Below are positions 24,401 to 36,698 of a stretch of 64,000 nucleotides of DNA, one piece after another. A model generated the notes under the pieces. That model was given only the letters and a program-made list of their open reading frames with translations. It did no database searches and was not told where the DNA came from. Source of the stretch: Lepiota brunneoincarnata (Eukaryota; Basidiomycota; Agaricomycetes; Agaricales; Agaricaceae); NCBI GenBank assembly GCA_023014365.1, contig JAEBUN010000008.1, positions 930,001 to 994,000 on the forward strand, written 5' to 3'. Position 1 is the first letter of the stretch; each line of letters starts with the position of its first letter. The translations under genes and the position numbers were made by a program.

Positions 24401-24690
24401 TCGGCCTTACTTCCAAGAGCCTCCGAGGTCCAGGTATCAATTGGCGACCTTGACAAGCGGCCTTTGAAAGCTCAAACCTTGAGCCTGCACCTCCATTTCA
24501 CCAAGGTCATCCAACTGAATAGACTTGCCCGTCGGGACGATAGAGCGTTCCGCAGAAAAAAGTTGGCCCATTCATACAGCAAGAGGAACTAAACTCGATA
24601 TATCAAAACCCGTAGTTCCACTTTCCTGGCTCATTCCGGCAGTGGCTGTTTTTTCCATCACTGTTTGTCCGGTATTATTCTTCCGAGGGG
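21411..24690. other. Gene-poor 3.3 kb
   Basis: I see no convincing gene. The stretch has a long C homopolymer (around 22440-22454), an ATA microsatellite, purine-rich and T-rich runs, and a GGTTCGAACCC box near 23690 discussed under rejected items. Open frames here are short and compositionally biased. Confidence 0.45.
22331..22352. repeat. (AAT)n microsatellite
   Basis: This is a run of about seven AAT units that continues imperfectly as AAC units. Confidence 0.85.
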
Positions 24691-24700
24691 CATATAAAAA
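24691..24700 (+). promoter_or_regulatory. TATA-like box
   Basis: CATATAAAAA lies about 50 bases before the ATG at 24750, the right position for a core promoter of the short gene proposed there. Confidence 0.35.
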
Positions 24701-24749
24701 ACCCTCTCGTTTCCTCGCATCTCCTTCGTTACCTTTTAGCATCCACACA

Positions 24750-25190
24750 ATGACTGCCCCCTCTTTTCCTGCCCGCATCGACAGCAACCGCATGAACCGC
24801 AACGCGAACACTTTGGATACAATGCTCGAAGATATTCTGCCGTACATCCCACCAGATGGGGAATATCGGGCTTTTAAACGATATCTATTCATCCGACGTA
24901 ATGTAATAAGCTTTTCTGGCTCCAACTTCCTTGTCCCCCCCCTCTCATGAGCTTCAAACCAGACAGGATGGAAATCCTGATACGACTGCAGACATTCAAA
25001 GCGACAAGGTACACAAAAGCTCCTTTTTTTTTCTTTAGTCGGCCCAGCAAATTCTGACTATTAAGATACAGGAGTCCAATGACAGCGACCCTCACCGAAG
25101 TCCTGTCAGAGGAGCAACCCGTGGCGCAAACAATACGGATCACGTTACCACCACAGGCGCCACTGATGCAGACCCAAACCCTGGTAAGCG
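24750..25190 (+). CDS. Possible small hypothetical gene
   Basis: A TATA-like box precedes an ATG in a good context (ACACAATGAC). The first exon reads MTAPSFPARIDSNRMNRNAN followed by TLDTMLEDILPYIPPDGEYR and ends near 24897. A GTAATG donor, a short intron and further open exons (about 24963-25005 and 25070-25184, each followed by GTA donors) are plausible. Two different phases are possible for the later exons, so the C-terminal sequence is undecided. I do not recognise a family. The hydrophilic, helix-prone first exon is the only real sign of coding. Confidence 0.3.
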
Positions 25191-25200
25191 TATGCTCCCC

Positions 25201-27361
25201 CGCATGATTTCTTTCTCCCTCGCGATGGCTATCCCTGACAAAGTAGGGGGGGTTTCCTCCGCTCTCCATCAAGGCAGGACTAAAGCGGATGACAAACGCT
25301 AGGACAGAAAACGCAAGCTGCCAGGACTCCTCGTGAGTGAAAGAACAGCTTTCTTCTGCTGTGCTTCGCTAATGGAGGCGTCCTTGGGGTGTTAAACGCC
25401 CATCCACTAGTCAGTTGTATAGTCCATCATGTACAATATAGCCCAGATCTTGTTCTTTTCAATTGCATAGTATCATGTGAAATCTCTTGGAATTGCTCCC
25501 GCAGCGGTGATCCAAACTCGGAGCTACCCTCTTTATTCAATAACTTCGCAACAGGCGTCCACACACGCCCATACAGTATTGCGATCCCTTACCAAGTCCT
25601 TGTCTCCATCAGAAGAAAAAAAAACTGCGATCGGAGCTGACCAGGACTACAGGGTTGCAGAGCTCAAACGATTCACAGCAGATCCATGACACCAGCCTAG
25701 AGCCCAGCCCCTCAGGAAACGTGAAGAGACTGCGACAAAGACCAAAAAAAATCCGTTGAGAGAGAGATGAAATGAGTTTCCATAACCATGGATCAGCCCC
25801 CCCTGCGGCAAAGCCGTAGGCTCCTCATCCTCCCCAACGCCTCACCCCCCCCCCCCCTCCTGGCGCACATTAACTTATCTACTTCATAGTCCGGTGTTTC
25901 GGCTAGGCCCCAGCAAGCTTCTGAATCAAATAACTGATAACCATCTAATGCAACTTCCAGTTTCCCACCAAAATTTCCGACTATCATGCCCTTCATACGC
26001 CCTGCCAACACTTTTCGGATCCGGTTCTTTTCCTGAGTAGAACCTTGCGTTCATTTGAACACTTTTTGAAACCCAGGCTCTTGGGTTCGGATCTTTCCTC
26101 CGCTCACTCACTCCCTCCCTCACTCACTCACTCACCCATCCCCCAACCTCGCCTCTCAGGACTCCGTGCCTTCACGCGTTTAGCTCGTCATCCACAGCCA
26201 AAACCCTTCGTCATACCCCCCAGTGCAAAGATTAAAAAAAAACATTACTCGACTCGGAAACCGACACCCCACGCAAATAGGTTCCGAAGTAATAGGGTCA
26301 TTGGTAATACATCGCCCTATATTGCACCCATTCAATACATGCTGTAAACAAGAACACCCTTGATAACCGGGCGCTTTGCCATTGGCGCGGTGGAGAGAAA
26401 TATGGACTAGTCTGTCGAAAAAGGGAGGACCATTTACCGCTCAAAAAAAAAAAAACAAAGAAAAAAAAGTAACGAACAACGCCAACCGCGGGCATAGCCA
26501 GAAATAGCCCCACAAACAGCCCTCTCCCCCCCCTCCCCGCCGGGCTTTACTGCAACAATTGGGGTTATTGGAAACTGTCGGCGCATTGCTTCTCCCCCCC
26601 CCCCTGCGCACACAAACATACCTCGGTCTGATTGGAACCGCATGCCACGGCCATACAAATGTAGTTTATGCGTCCTCTTCTATGACTGGAGCAAATGCAG
26701 AGGGGCTTCCTTGTCAACCGGAGACGTCCGGTTTTTCCGGTTGTATCTCCAAGGAGCACTCTTAAACTTTTTTTGAGAGAGAAATAGGGTAGTGGGGAAA
26801 GGGTCAACAGCTTCGACGCGTACCGGGCCGTTCCAAGTTGATTGTTGTTGTAAAATGAATGACACCGAGTCCTCGTTTCCTAATAGACGGTTGCTGATGT
26901 TAATTACTGACCCAACGTCATCGACTTATCGTCCAGGTAATTGGCTTTCTTACAGTGACAGCCCGGAGTTGTCGGACAGCCCATTTCACCCGGCCGGGTC
27001 GATGACACAAAATCTGACACAGCGGAATATAGTATACACCCTCTGTACCACCGCAGGCTTCTGGTGTTGCCCGTGCAACTGACATCAGTTGGGAGTTGCT
27101 ACAAGGTTTGGTGTGGCACGGTTGCAACAGCATGGAGGTGACTGACGCAGTTATTGATTCATAAGTTTTGAGGGAAAAAAAAGGGAATTTATTGGGAGCG
27201 CCATTGTTGAAATTATTTTATCTATTTCCTACTAATGATAAAACTATCATTTCGCAAAATCAACATTAGTTATATGAAACACTTACAGGGTGCTTCTGCA
27301 TAGTTTATAACCATTCATACTGCGTTCCGGTTGATAATATGCGCTTCAACGCCATAAAGAC
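25201..27361. other. Gene-poor 2.1 kb
   Basis: No supportable gene. It contains homopolymer runs (C near 25848, A near 26444, C near 26595) and a CTCACTCA-rich stretch near 26100-26136. The right end is 3' flank of RAD7. Confidence 0.45.
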
Positions 27362-29682
27362 TCATCCCCTTCTACAGAAAACCACATTAACACAAACGCC
27401 TGCAGAGGATACAAACCAGCCCACCTTCTTCGGACAGTTCATTGTAATCCGGTTACACCCCCATACCTTGATCCTCCTCCAGCCTTCTACACCCACCCTT
27501 TCTCACACCCTCCGCACCACCACTGCGACCACGACCAGTGCCTCCACGCTGAGGTACTCCGTCTACCCAAGCCTGAACAACCCAATCCGTCATCCCCCTC
27601 ACCCACCCCACATCTACTTTCCTCAGTCCTGGGGCTCTAAGACCCACACTTGTCAAGACCTCCTCCCCAAGATTCTTCCATCCGTTCATATTCAATTCTT
27701 CCAGCTCTTTCCCGGAATGGTCAAGAATCGCATTTAAGGCATTATCACCCAACAAATGATTCCTCGACAGATCTAGATGGACTAGTGGTGGGTTGTCAGT
27801 CCACGAGGTAAAGAGCGTCGCAACGCCTCCGTCAGTAAGCTCGGGGAGGTTGTTTAAAATAAGAGTGCGGATGCAAGATGTGCAGGATGCGATTCCGTCG
27901 GAGAGGAGCATATCAGTTAGCGAGGTGTGGTTCGATACGTTAAGGTGGGTCAATGTGCTGCCAATAGCTGCGAGCAGGTCCAGCATCGCATCTTCGCTGC
28001 ATGACTCGCCAGGATCGGAAAGGTCGAGATAAGTTAACCGGCTCGTACGCCCATCCTGGCCTAGTATAGCCAGTTCACGAAGAAAGGCATCGTTCAGATG
28101 TCCGATCTCTTTAAGTCGTAACGCATTTAGGGTAGTTCCACATGATGTGAGAAGAGCCTGTAGACATTCGAGATCGAAGCGAGGGCTTTGAGTGAGAAGG
28201 AATTTTTCGAGGTTTGGGTGGCAGGTAAAAAATGTTTTCCAGGAGGATACTCTGACAAGGAAAGGGCCAAGGAGCTCAATGTGGGTCAGGGCAGGAAGAG
28301 AGCTACTTAAGACGTCAAATGCGTTATCATCTATCTGGCCGCAGAAGTCCAGGCGGAGAGACGTAAGGTTTGGGTTAAGATATGCCAGCGTGGTGAAGGC
28401 GTCTGGCGGCAAGTCTAATGAAATTTTTAGCTAAACGCCACCAATTTTGGAATCCTGAGCATACTGGTTGCATCGTACAGTGTAAGGGTTGTGTTTGTCG
28501 TGCTATAGAACAATTGAACATTCTCGGATGTTCTAAAAGGAGGGTGGTCAGCGAAGGGTTTCGGTGGCGCACAGTATACTTACAAACTTCGATTTCTGGA
28601 TAACGCCTTCGAAATAGCTTCGACATTCATACTCCCGATATCACCCAACGATTCAACATCATCAATATTCTTTGTGATAAGCTGAACAAGTATTAAGCTT
28701 GCATCAGCAGTTTCTCAATCAAAAACCTCACTTGTATGCATAATGAGACGAGACTCGGAAGCCTTCTCTCTTCGAAACTCGTAAGAGTCCTCTTCTCGCC
28801 GAGGGTTTTCTTCTTTATTACAGGTCGGGGTTTCTTGAATGGATCATTCCCGCTCGCCTTGGCACATGGGTGACATAACCACCCAGGACCGGGTACAACC
28901 GCTGCCGTGTATACCGTCTGGGAGTCAATCGCCAAACAAACTCTCAATATCTCACGTCACCATGAAAGAAAGGATTAACCGACCACAGTGAACCTTTGTT
29001 CGCACTTGGCACAATTTTCGAAACTTCCCGGAGGTGGCTTTGGCCCTGCACCCTCATTAGCGGCTCCTCGCGTGAACCTGGAAGGCGCAGTATAGGTGTC
29101 GTCCTCATCCATATAATCGTCGTCGTCGCTATCTTTAATAGCCCTCTTCTTCTTCTCCTTGGCCTTAAGCTTTGCTTCAGCCGCTTTTGTGAGCTTGCGT
29201 TTCTTCCCTGCAGGCAGTTGAGCCGGGGAAGATTCAGCTTGCTGAGCGTCGGCTTGGGCTTCGGGCTCTGAATCGTCTAGTTCATCAGAGGCGTTGCCGG
29301 AGTACTAAAATATAGAAGCGTAGGTTAGAGATTCGAGGCGTGCTAGAGAGTGAAGTGATAGATCATACGCGTAAACTCGACCGAGTCCGATTCCTAGCTC
29401 TCGACCTCCGGCCTCTCGCCGAGGTATCAACCTCGTCTGCACCTTCACTAGCAGTACTCGGGTCGTTGGCGTGATTGGAGGGCCCTGCGACGGGCGGCGC
29501 TTGTTGCTGCTGCTGCTGATTTCGTGTCGCAGCCCGGCGAGCGATCGTTGTTGGGTTAATACCGGACTCCTATGCTCGGCTCATTAGCTCGCGGCGCAGT
29601 ATGTAGAAGAGGATTACGTCCATACCCTCAGAAACTCTGTGAGGGCCGAGGTAGGGCCCCGAACATTGTTTGCGCGGCTCAT
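27362..29682 (-). CDS. RAD7: DNA repair protein Rad7 (LRR subunit of Rad7-Rad16)
   Basis: Rad7 works with Rad16 in damage recognition for global-genome nucleotide excision repair and in an E3 ubiquitin ligase. The start at 29682 gives MSRANNVRGPTSALTEFLR. An intron (29625 to about 29571) joins to ESGINPTTIARRAATRNQ, the diagnostic Rad7 N terminus. An acidic/Lys-rich linker follows, then a zinc-binding pair (NCAKCEQRFTV and GWLCHPCAK), then LITKNIDDVESLGDIG and SRNRSL, then leucine-rich repeats (LTSLRLDFCGQIDDNAF, LDLSRNHLLGDNALN). Two frame problems occur. Near 28432 the frame between PKLVAF and SLDLPPDAF needs one more base. Near 27473 an extra C diverts GCRRLEE into an early stop at 27453, whereas the other frame continues IKVWGCNRITMNCPKK to 27362. 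Both look like one-base assembly errors in an otherwise normal gene. Confidence 0.9.
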
Positions 29683-32600
29683 GGGTTCAAAAGGAAAAAA
29701 GCTAATGAGCGCGTCTGTCACGCGAGGTGATCACTGTCACTATGCCTACCAACTCACATCGATATCTTGTCTCTCGTTGTCACCATCGGGGAAAATGACG
29801 AACTTTCGCCACATCCTGCGATCCTATACTCGACCTAACCTCGCTCTGGCTAGGCGCGACTCGGAGGTCATCGCCGTCGCCGTTGTTCCTAGCTCTAACA
29901 CCCACCCCAAGATAGAGGTTCTGGCTATATCGGCAGTGGACGGTTCCAGGGGGTATGGTTCTGTACCTGTGCAAGAAGACCGTAGCTCCGAGAGAGAAGT
30001 TCTGCCCATATGCAACCCGCTGACGGCAGATCGGACACATCGATTACATCGGTCGGTCCAGGTCAATTTTTGTTGCCCCCAGCTTATGGGACGGGTATGG
30101 TTCTACCCTGCCAAACTATACACATCATTTACATTCCAAGAAAAACAGATTCTGACCCATTGTCCACCTCAGGCATTCACTATCTGACCATCTCGCTACG
30201 GTACAGGACTACTTGAACTAAACAATGAATCGGGAAACCCAGCGGCCCCACAGACCGTAACCGGCGATCCCAGAATTTGGTAAACCAAGTTCCATCGCTC
30301 TTCCAACCATCTCAGCTCCACTGGTTATCCCATGGCTGCGGAATCCCCGATCGCTTGAGCTTCTGGTTTGGCTTTGACCTCGACGACGGATGCGGCGGGC
30401 TCAGAGTTCCCTGCTCCGTATACTACTGAGACATGTGTTGACTTCCATTGTTTCCTGGGCCCTGGTTCTCGCCAAATATCATGATACAATCATGGAACGC
30501 CATGGGCCCCCACTTCTTGGGATGCTAAAGTGTATACACGATTGTTGCGGCGCCTTTCGAACTCTTCAATCCTGAAAAAGCATCTGCTTTACCTCAACAG
30601 TGTCCATCCGACCCACAAGCAATTCCGCGAGACCCTTCGGGACCTGCACTGTAGCACCAACAATAGTGCCTGATGGTGGGGACAGGGCCAATAAAGACAT
30701 TGTTGCACGAGGATGATGCTGACGCTAAACGGGAAATGATCACTTTGAGGACCCACCATAATCAACCAAAACAACCATGCATCGGAGATCCGGCGATAGC
30801 TAGACCTCTTAACATCTCCTCTGCACTCGAACACCTGCCTCTCCATGTTTGGTGTTTCTTCGCCACATGATTTGCATATTTCCAATATTACCGTGAGCTC
30901 CAGCGCGGTCGGCGCACCTCAGGATTAGACCGGCGTCCCCAAGCGCGCCTTGGCAGAGTAGGGGGGGTACCTGCTGGCCTTGTCTATTGATATGCTGAGT
31001 TGCAGAAGATCATACTCGAGGAAATTGAACGAGCTCGTGGGGAGCAGCAAATCGACGGGGATTTTCGCTCACATCAATGGAAAGAGTATTACTAACGTAA
31101 TTGGCAGTGTCCATTGCGAGGCTACGTCAACAGTCCTCTGCTCGGGGCTTAGTGAACAAACGACCCAACCTGGTATGCGTCTTTACTTGCTGATAGCATC
31201 TGATGTCCCACCTAGGAACACCGTACTGAAATGGCGTTCTCAAGACTGGGTTTCCCATTAGGGGGGAGTCAGAGTGGCCGGTTTTGGGCCGGTTTTGATG
31301 TTGGTCAAGGATCCGGTCAAGCATGCTTGACCTTTCCCAAGATCGACGCATGATTGGAACTTACCCCGACCACCCCCCTGAATAATTTCGGCCAAGCCTT
31401 CGGTCCATTGTCCACCACCATTTGGAATGGGATGCGATATTTTTACTGTTCATGTTTACTTAGGGAATATATAACTTTATGTTTAGTCATGACTCCACTG
31501 ACTCCCTCCACCTTCCAATATGTCCCGCTACACAAAACATCAAAAGCAGGCCAGAGAACTCATATACTTCTTACAGTATCACAAAGCTCAAGTAAAATGG
31601 AAGGTAGTTACACGAGAAGTGAAATAGACAGCTGTAATAATACGGCGGCTTCGCTTTCTTGGACTCTTTGGCACGTTACGAGTGGAAGGTTTCTCAGGAT
31701 AAGTTAATGAGGTGGGAGCAGTGTACATACACTGGATGAGGGAAAGCAGGGCGAGGCAAGGGTGGTTTGCACACAAGTTATGTAATTAAAATATTTATCA
31801 TTTATTCTAAATCCATGGTAATTAATTGCATGGGTTCTGAACGAGAGTCAACATCGGATTTTCAAAACGGTTGTACCTGCTAAAAAAAGTCGGTACAACG
31901 ATGAACGTCGATCTGCGGTCTTCCCAGGCTGAGGGACCATCGAAACCGGACTCTTGACCAAAAGCGGCTGCTCTGACTCCGCCCATTTGTATCGGGACTT
32001 GTTGAGCTTCCTTGCGTCATGACAGATTTAGTGTACGTGGTTGCCATTCTGTAATAATCCCCATGGGAATTATCTCGGAAGAAATGGATAAGAACGCCCT
32101 CGACTTCCCCTATAATGGAGGCTCAACAGGGCATCACGATCGATGTTGCCACATAAGGGACAAAGGCGCAAGCACAGGTGACAGCAATTCCGGGATATTC
32201 TTGTTCTGTTTGACTACTACGTTTTTAAAGCACGCGCTCTTGATAGCTCGACAAATACTACGGAATTTGGGACTAGAAGCGCCGAAGATCAGAGTATTGT
32301 ATCCATGCTGAGAAGCTGTCAATCAGACTCGTGGTGCGCCAGATCCCAATAGCAAGAAAAAACAAAGGCACTTGGCCGGCTAAAAAAATATAGTCGATCT
32401 ACGCGCTACAACACAAGGCTCAGCCTAATAAATAAGGAATTCCCAGAGCTCTCTAGGGCATCATAACAACAAAAAAGGAAGAAGAACCTGCAAGCTGAGT
32501 TGGTTAATAAATATCGCATGAACCATAAGCATAAACTAGAGGGCTGCGAGCTAGCGCAGGGCAACTGATGAAAGCAGATATTGACACATACACAGGGAAA

Positions 32601-32701
32601 CAAGCGAGGGTGGGGGGGGGGGGGGGAGATATAGGAGACATGTGACAGAAAACAAAGACGGCGACGTCGCGACTAAGAGTCCGAGGCGATCAGAAAAGAA
32701 A
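29683..32701. other. Gene-poor 3 kb
   Basis: There is no gene I can support. The first 200 bases upstream of RAD7 would hold its promoter. Open frames of 60-180 codons appear here, but the longest (29639-30187 plus) mostly overlaps the RAD7 first exon antisense and its flank and lacks family motifs. Confidence 0.45.
32612..32626. repeat. G homopolymer
   Basis: A run of about 15 G, just 3' of the first AA14 gene. Its length is likely unreliable. Confidence 0.8.
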
Positions 32702-34676
32702 TCATCGCAACGCCCGAATTAGCCTGTTCTCGTGAAGATCCCTCCTCCTCTTCTCGTAAGAGCCAGAAGAGAAACTACGCTTCGCTTCCGCCCTAGCAAC
32801 CCTAGACCTCCTATCATGCCTGGAACGACACGCCGGGGGTGGTTTTGGAAGACTAGGGCTATAAGTGGGTTGTGTGACAGGTTTGGACGGGAGATTGACT
32901 AAAGGTTGAGTCGATGAAGGTGGGCGAACAGTACTGTATCCAACGTTGTCATAACCATATCCCGCGTTTGAGGGAGTGGGTGCTATGGGAGTGGCAGCAG
33001 GTTGAGTTGACAAAGGTGCGTGAGCAGTATTATATCCGGGCCCCGAACTTGAGGGGGCACTGGGGCTTGGGTCGGGACTAGGACTGGGGCCGGGCTTGGG
33101 ATTCGAACCACCAGCGTTATTGTACACAGGTGACCCAGCGAAAATGTCGTTCTGTGCACCTACAAGTGCGCAACGATTCAGCTCATCCTTAGCACAGGTT
33201 TCTCACACAATAAAAAGCAACACACCATCTGCAAATCCACATTTCATGTTGTACCCAGGTGATTTCGGTGATCCGGAACGATCATACCCCTTGACGGCAA
33301 TGTTGTTGCCCTCTCGTTGGTTCCAATAGAGCATCTGCTTCGCACCCTTGGTGCATTTGTCAGGCTCGCCCTCACACCAAACAGGAGGTTTGGGAGTAGC
33401 GACAGGGGTAGTGCTCTGTGCGCCTGTGACGCGGCACCGGAAGGGCTGCTGATACATGTTGGGAATGCCGCAGCTATGTAATGGGGCCTATGAGCGAGGT
33501 ATACGTGAGGAACAAAAAGCTCGCATACCCGTTGGGAATCTAAGATTGGCGAGATGAGGGCGTATCAGCTCAACCAATCGCAGCTTTCTACGCGTAAACT
33601 TACCCAGCCCCACTAGAGCACATTGTAAGAAAACTATAGGGACAGGAAGAAGCAAGTCGACTCACAGCACAGGTGCAACCCCCGGGAGGACACGCAGGCA
33701 TAGCGGCAGGAACAGCATACCTTGTCACACGTTTCCAGGGCGTGCTGAACGCTACATCAGATGCGTAGGCGAAAATGTGCGGAGAACACGAACTGGTATT
33801 TAACAGAGAAAACGGCCAGGTTTTCGGGCGTAACTTTGGTGATGTCAGACTACAGGGGTTTTTTGTCAGAAATAATGAAAAAAGGAGATTTGAAACCACG
33901 CACTTGATAGCTAATTGCAAAGGCAGTACCGGCTGCCATGGACTGGTTTTGAGCGTGCACTGGTAACCATTGCATTAGCCCATGGAATGGCGGAGTAAGG
34001 GCACGAGAGGACATACTATTCGGCGAAGTGATACACGCAGGGACATTCTATCAGAGATGGTATTGAATATAAGTAGGACACAGAATCTGATCAATGGCGC
34101 ACATAATTTTCCGGATAAGTTTTGCCATCGGGCCAATCGGACACATCCCTGCCACTGTACGAAAGACTGGTCTTTGCGCGGTTTGACGCGATCTCGATTT
34201 GAAATTCGCCCCCAGCGGGTCTAATTTCATGCTCTCAGTTGAAGCAAGGGTTCAAAGTGACCATGGAACGCACAAGTCAAGGAAGTCGCCTGGGGGAGGG
34301 GGGTACTGATCGCACTGAAAATTTTTCGTTGGTTATCGACCAGAGCTCAATTAAGATGGGCCATGTGCTCACTTTGTCAATGTGGTGAACTTGAGAAATA
34401 GTTAACGCGCGTAACACAATGCGATAAAAAAATCTCAACTCACGCCACCAGTCGCGTTGAGAGAGCTGGTAAAGAGGCTGAACAACTGCATCACTGTTGA
34501 GATCAATACCATCCTTGGCTCCCTGCGGTAAATCGTAGTGCAATTAGTCGAACCTTGGCTCCTCAAAAAAAAAAAAACACTCAACTTACATCCAGGCAGT
34601 ACATGCCCTTGTGCCACGCCCCCAAATGGGCATTGGCGAAACCCAGCCACAAAAACGCCACGACCAACGAGAGCAT
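32702..34676 (-). CDS. AA14-like lytic polysaccharide monooxygenase (copy 1)
   Basis: This is a predicted secreted copper enzyme of the AA14 type, a family known for oxidative cleavage of xylan on cellulose. The start at 34676 gives a signal peptide (MLSLVVAFLWLGFANA) directly followed by [11 protein letters not shown]. The N-terminal His would be the first copper ligand of the histidine brace, and WWLHH carries the likely second. Further family landmarks in order across about eight exons: [84 protein letters not shown] and YNMKCGFADG followed by QNDIFAG. The catalytic domain is then extended by a Ser/Pro/Gly-rich tail of about 100 residues ending in a strongly basic stretch (YEKRRRDLHENRLIRALR). 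Splice phases agree by eye. The paralogue lies at 39100-40777. Confidence 0.85.
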
Positions 34677-34730
34677 CGATATCACCGTAAAAAGAGAGGC
34701 AAGAATTGGGGGTCAAGGGTCAAACAGGTC

Positions 34731-34830
34731 CCGTCCAAGGCGGGGGGAAAGGGGGGGAGAGGGGAGAGAAGAGGGAGGGGAGGGATGAGAAGAGAGAGGA
34801 GAGAAGAGTGTAGGGGGCAGGGTGTGAGGG
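34731..34830 (-). promoter_or_regulatory. Upstream block shared by both AA14 genes
   Basis: CCCGTCCAAGGCGGGGG lies about 55 bases before the start codon and is followed upstream by 80-90 bases of nearly pure G/A (pyrimidine on the coding strand). The paralogue has CCCGTCCAAAGCGGGGG at the same place with a shorter purine tract. This is a candidate core promoter element. Confidence 0.5.
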
Positions 34831-36698
34831 GCGTGGAGAATAATAAGGAGCGACTGTACCTGCCAATTTGAACTGCTCCCCTTCGATGAGTTAATATTTT
34901 AATTAAGGGCGATTCCCGCACCTTGCTATTTTCGGAAAACAACGACGTGAACATGACAGTCACGAGACCGTGAGACATTGATAGGGATGCCAGGACTTGC
35001 GCACGAGAGTTGACGCGGGGACGCACTGGTTGAAGCAACACACAGCAGTATATACAATGAGGATCCGTTTGTATCCAAGGGCCTGGTCCAATGACTGGCC
35101 AACTTTGCACAATCATTTACTTACTTACCGCCCATCTTTAAATAACATGTGCTCTCTATATATACAGACATGAACGCCACAGACCGACAACTTTGCGCAT
35201 CGAATTCGAGCTTGAAGCATCACCTGCAACCATTAATTGTACGTTTTGATCGGCCACTATTTACAAGTCCAACGCGGTGAGGATGAGGTAGGGAGAACAT
35301 ATGTACTGTGCACATCCCTGACTGTGCCATCTTCCTGCCTTCCAAGTCCTGCCCCATGTATTTTCTAAAGCATTCGATTTATGAAGGCTAGTTATGGGAC
35401 CGCAGGGGGCTTAACCCCGGCGCCTCGGGGGAAGGACATCATAGTTTCGCATAAATGTTCACGTCTCATCTCCATTCCAACCATCATAACTTACAATGTC
35501 TTTCGGAACCGGCTTGTATGTACACCATCCAGAGCGTTTCTAGCGAGGCTTTCGTCGGAAGGCTCCACGTCGAAAGACCCATTTCCCTCTCGCCCACTGA
35601 AGATCGTCAACCTACCCCAACCCCCGACAATGGCGAAATTCGTTTCCACTTCGAACACAATAAGTACAGGATCACGAATGGGGGGTGGTAGGGCCATCGG
35701 TTTGGACGACCGTATCTTTGAAGTCTTGTTCCCGCAACCCAACCCAGACAAATCTGGTCTTTCATCAAAGACGAAGTCATAAGAAACTACCTGTGCATGT
35801 GGGTGGCCTTCCTCCCTCCCTGTGTTGAACGGGTCTTGCCACCACCGCCTTGTAGTATTGTAGACTCGAAAAAGCAAACGGAGCAAGTTTGGGTTGCCAG
35901 CGACGAAGAATCAGACCCCTCAGATATGTCCATCTCCGACGTCGTTCACTTGCGGAGTTAACCGTTTTAACCTTCTTCCCACACAACCGTCTTTCACAGG
36001 TTTTTTGCCAGACTACCATTGTAGGGCGGTCTATTCCTCCAGACTACGCTTCAAACGAGTTCTGGTTCGTAACCAGAATCGACCGGGATGGGTAGGTAGG
36101 GTGATGATGGTATAACAGCGTATCGAAGAACCGTCTGCATTGAAGCTTATTGAGTGAAATATCCGTGGTTGATTTGTATCTGGGGTAAAAGTTCTTAATA
36201 AACAGCGACTCTAGTCCCTTGGTGACCAATCGATTCACCATTGAAGGTCGTAAAATTTTCGTCCCCTTACCAACAAAAGGAAAACTGCGCTTCTTAGACT
36301 TGAGAGTCGTTCGCGCGCAAATCCGTAGGCATCCCAGCTTTAATGGTGTTTAAGAGCACAACATACGACGCGGGGTCCTACCAGCGAAACCCCTTACCTA
36401 CGCATGGCGTTGAAAGCATATGACAACCACTTAGCGTTTAATGGTGTAAAGTCGGCATCTCAAGGGCCCCCACAAGGCTTCGCAGTCACTGCAGCCACGT
36501 ACCTCCCACACGCAGCATAGCCTTAAGCTGCATCTTATTAACAATCTCCATAACATAGTAGTCATACTAAATGCGGGCAAATTACAGCTCTATTCTCTAA
36601 GAATGTGAAATGTTATAAAAGAAAAGCAACCAACAAATAAACCCAACCCAGAATCACCCCGGACCAGATATCCCCGGGCACTCATCCGTGTCATGTCC
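34831..36698. other. No secure gene; weak plus-strand coding traces
   Basis: Upstream flank of the AA14 gene on the left and 3' flank of GGC1 on the right. On the plus strand an open frame at 35381-35782 (with MAKFVSTSNTISTGSRMGGG) and a short acidic stretch near 35850-35958 (VASDEESDPSDMSISDVVHL) could be exons of a small unknown gene. I could not find a consistent splice between them. Confidence 0.3.

Noticed and set aside
29639..30187. 182-codon plus-strand open frame
   Set aside because: It overlaps the RAD7 first exon and promoter antisense and shows no family features; probably chance.
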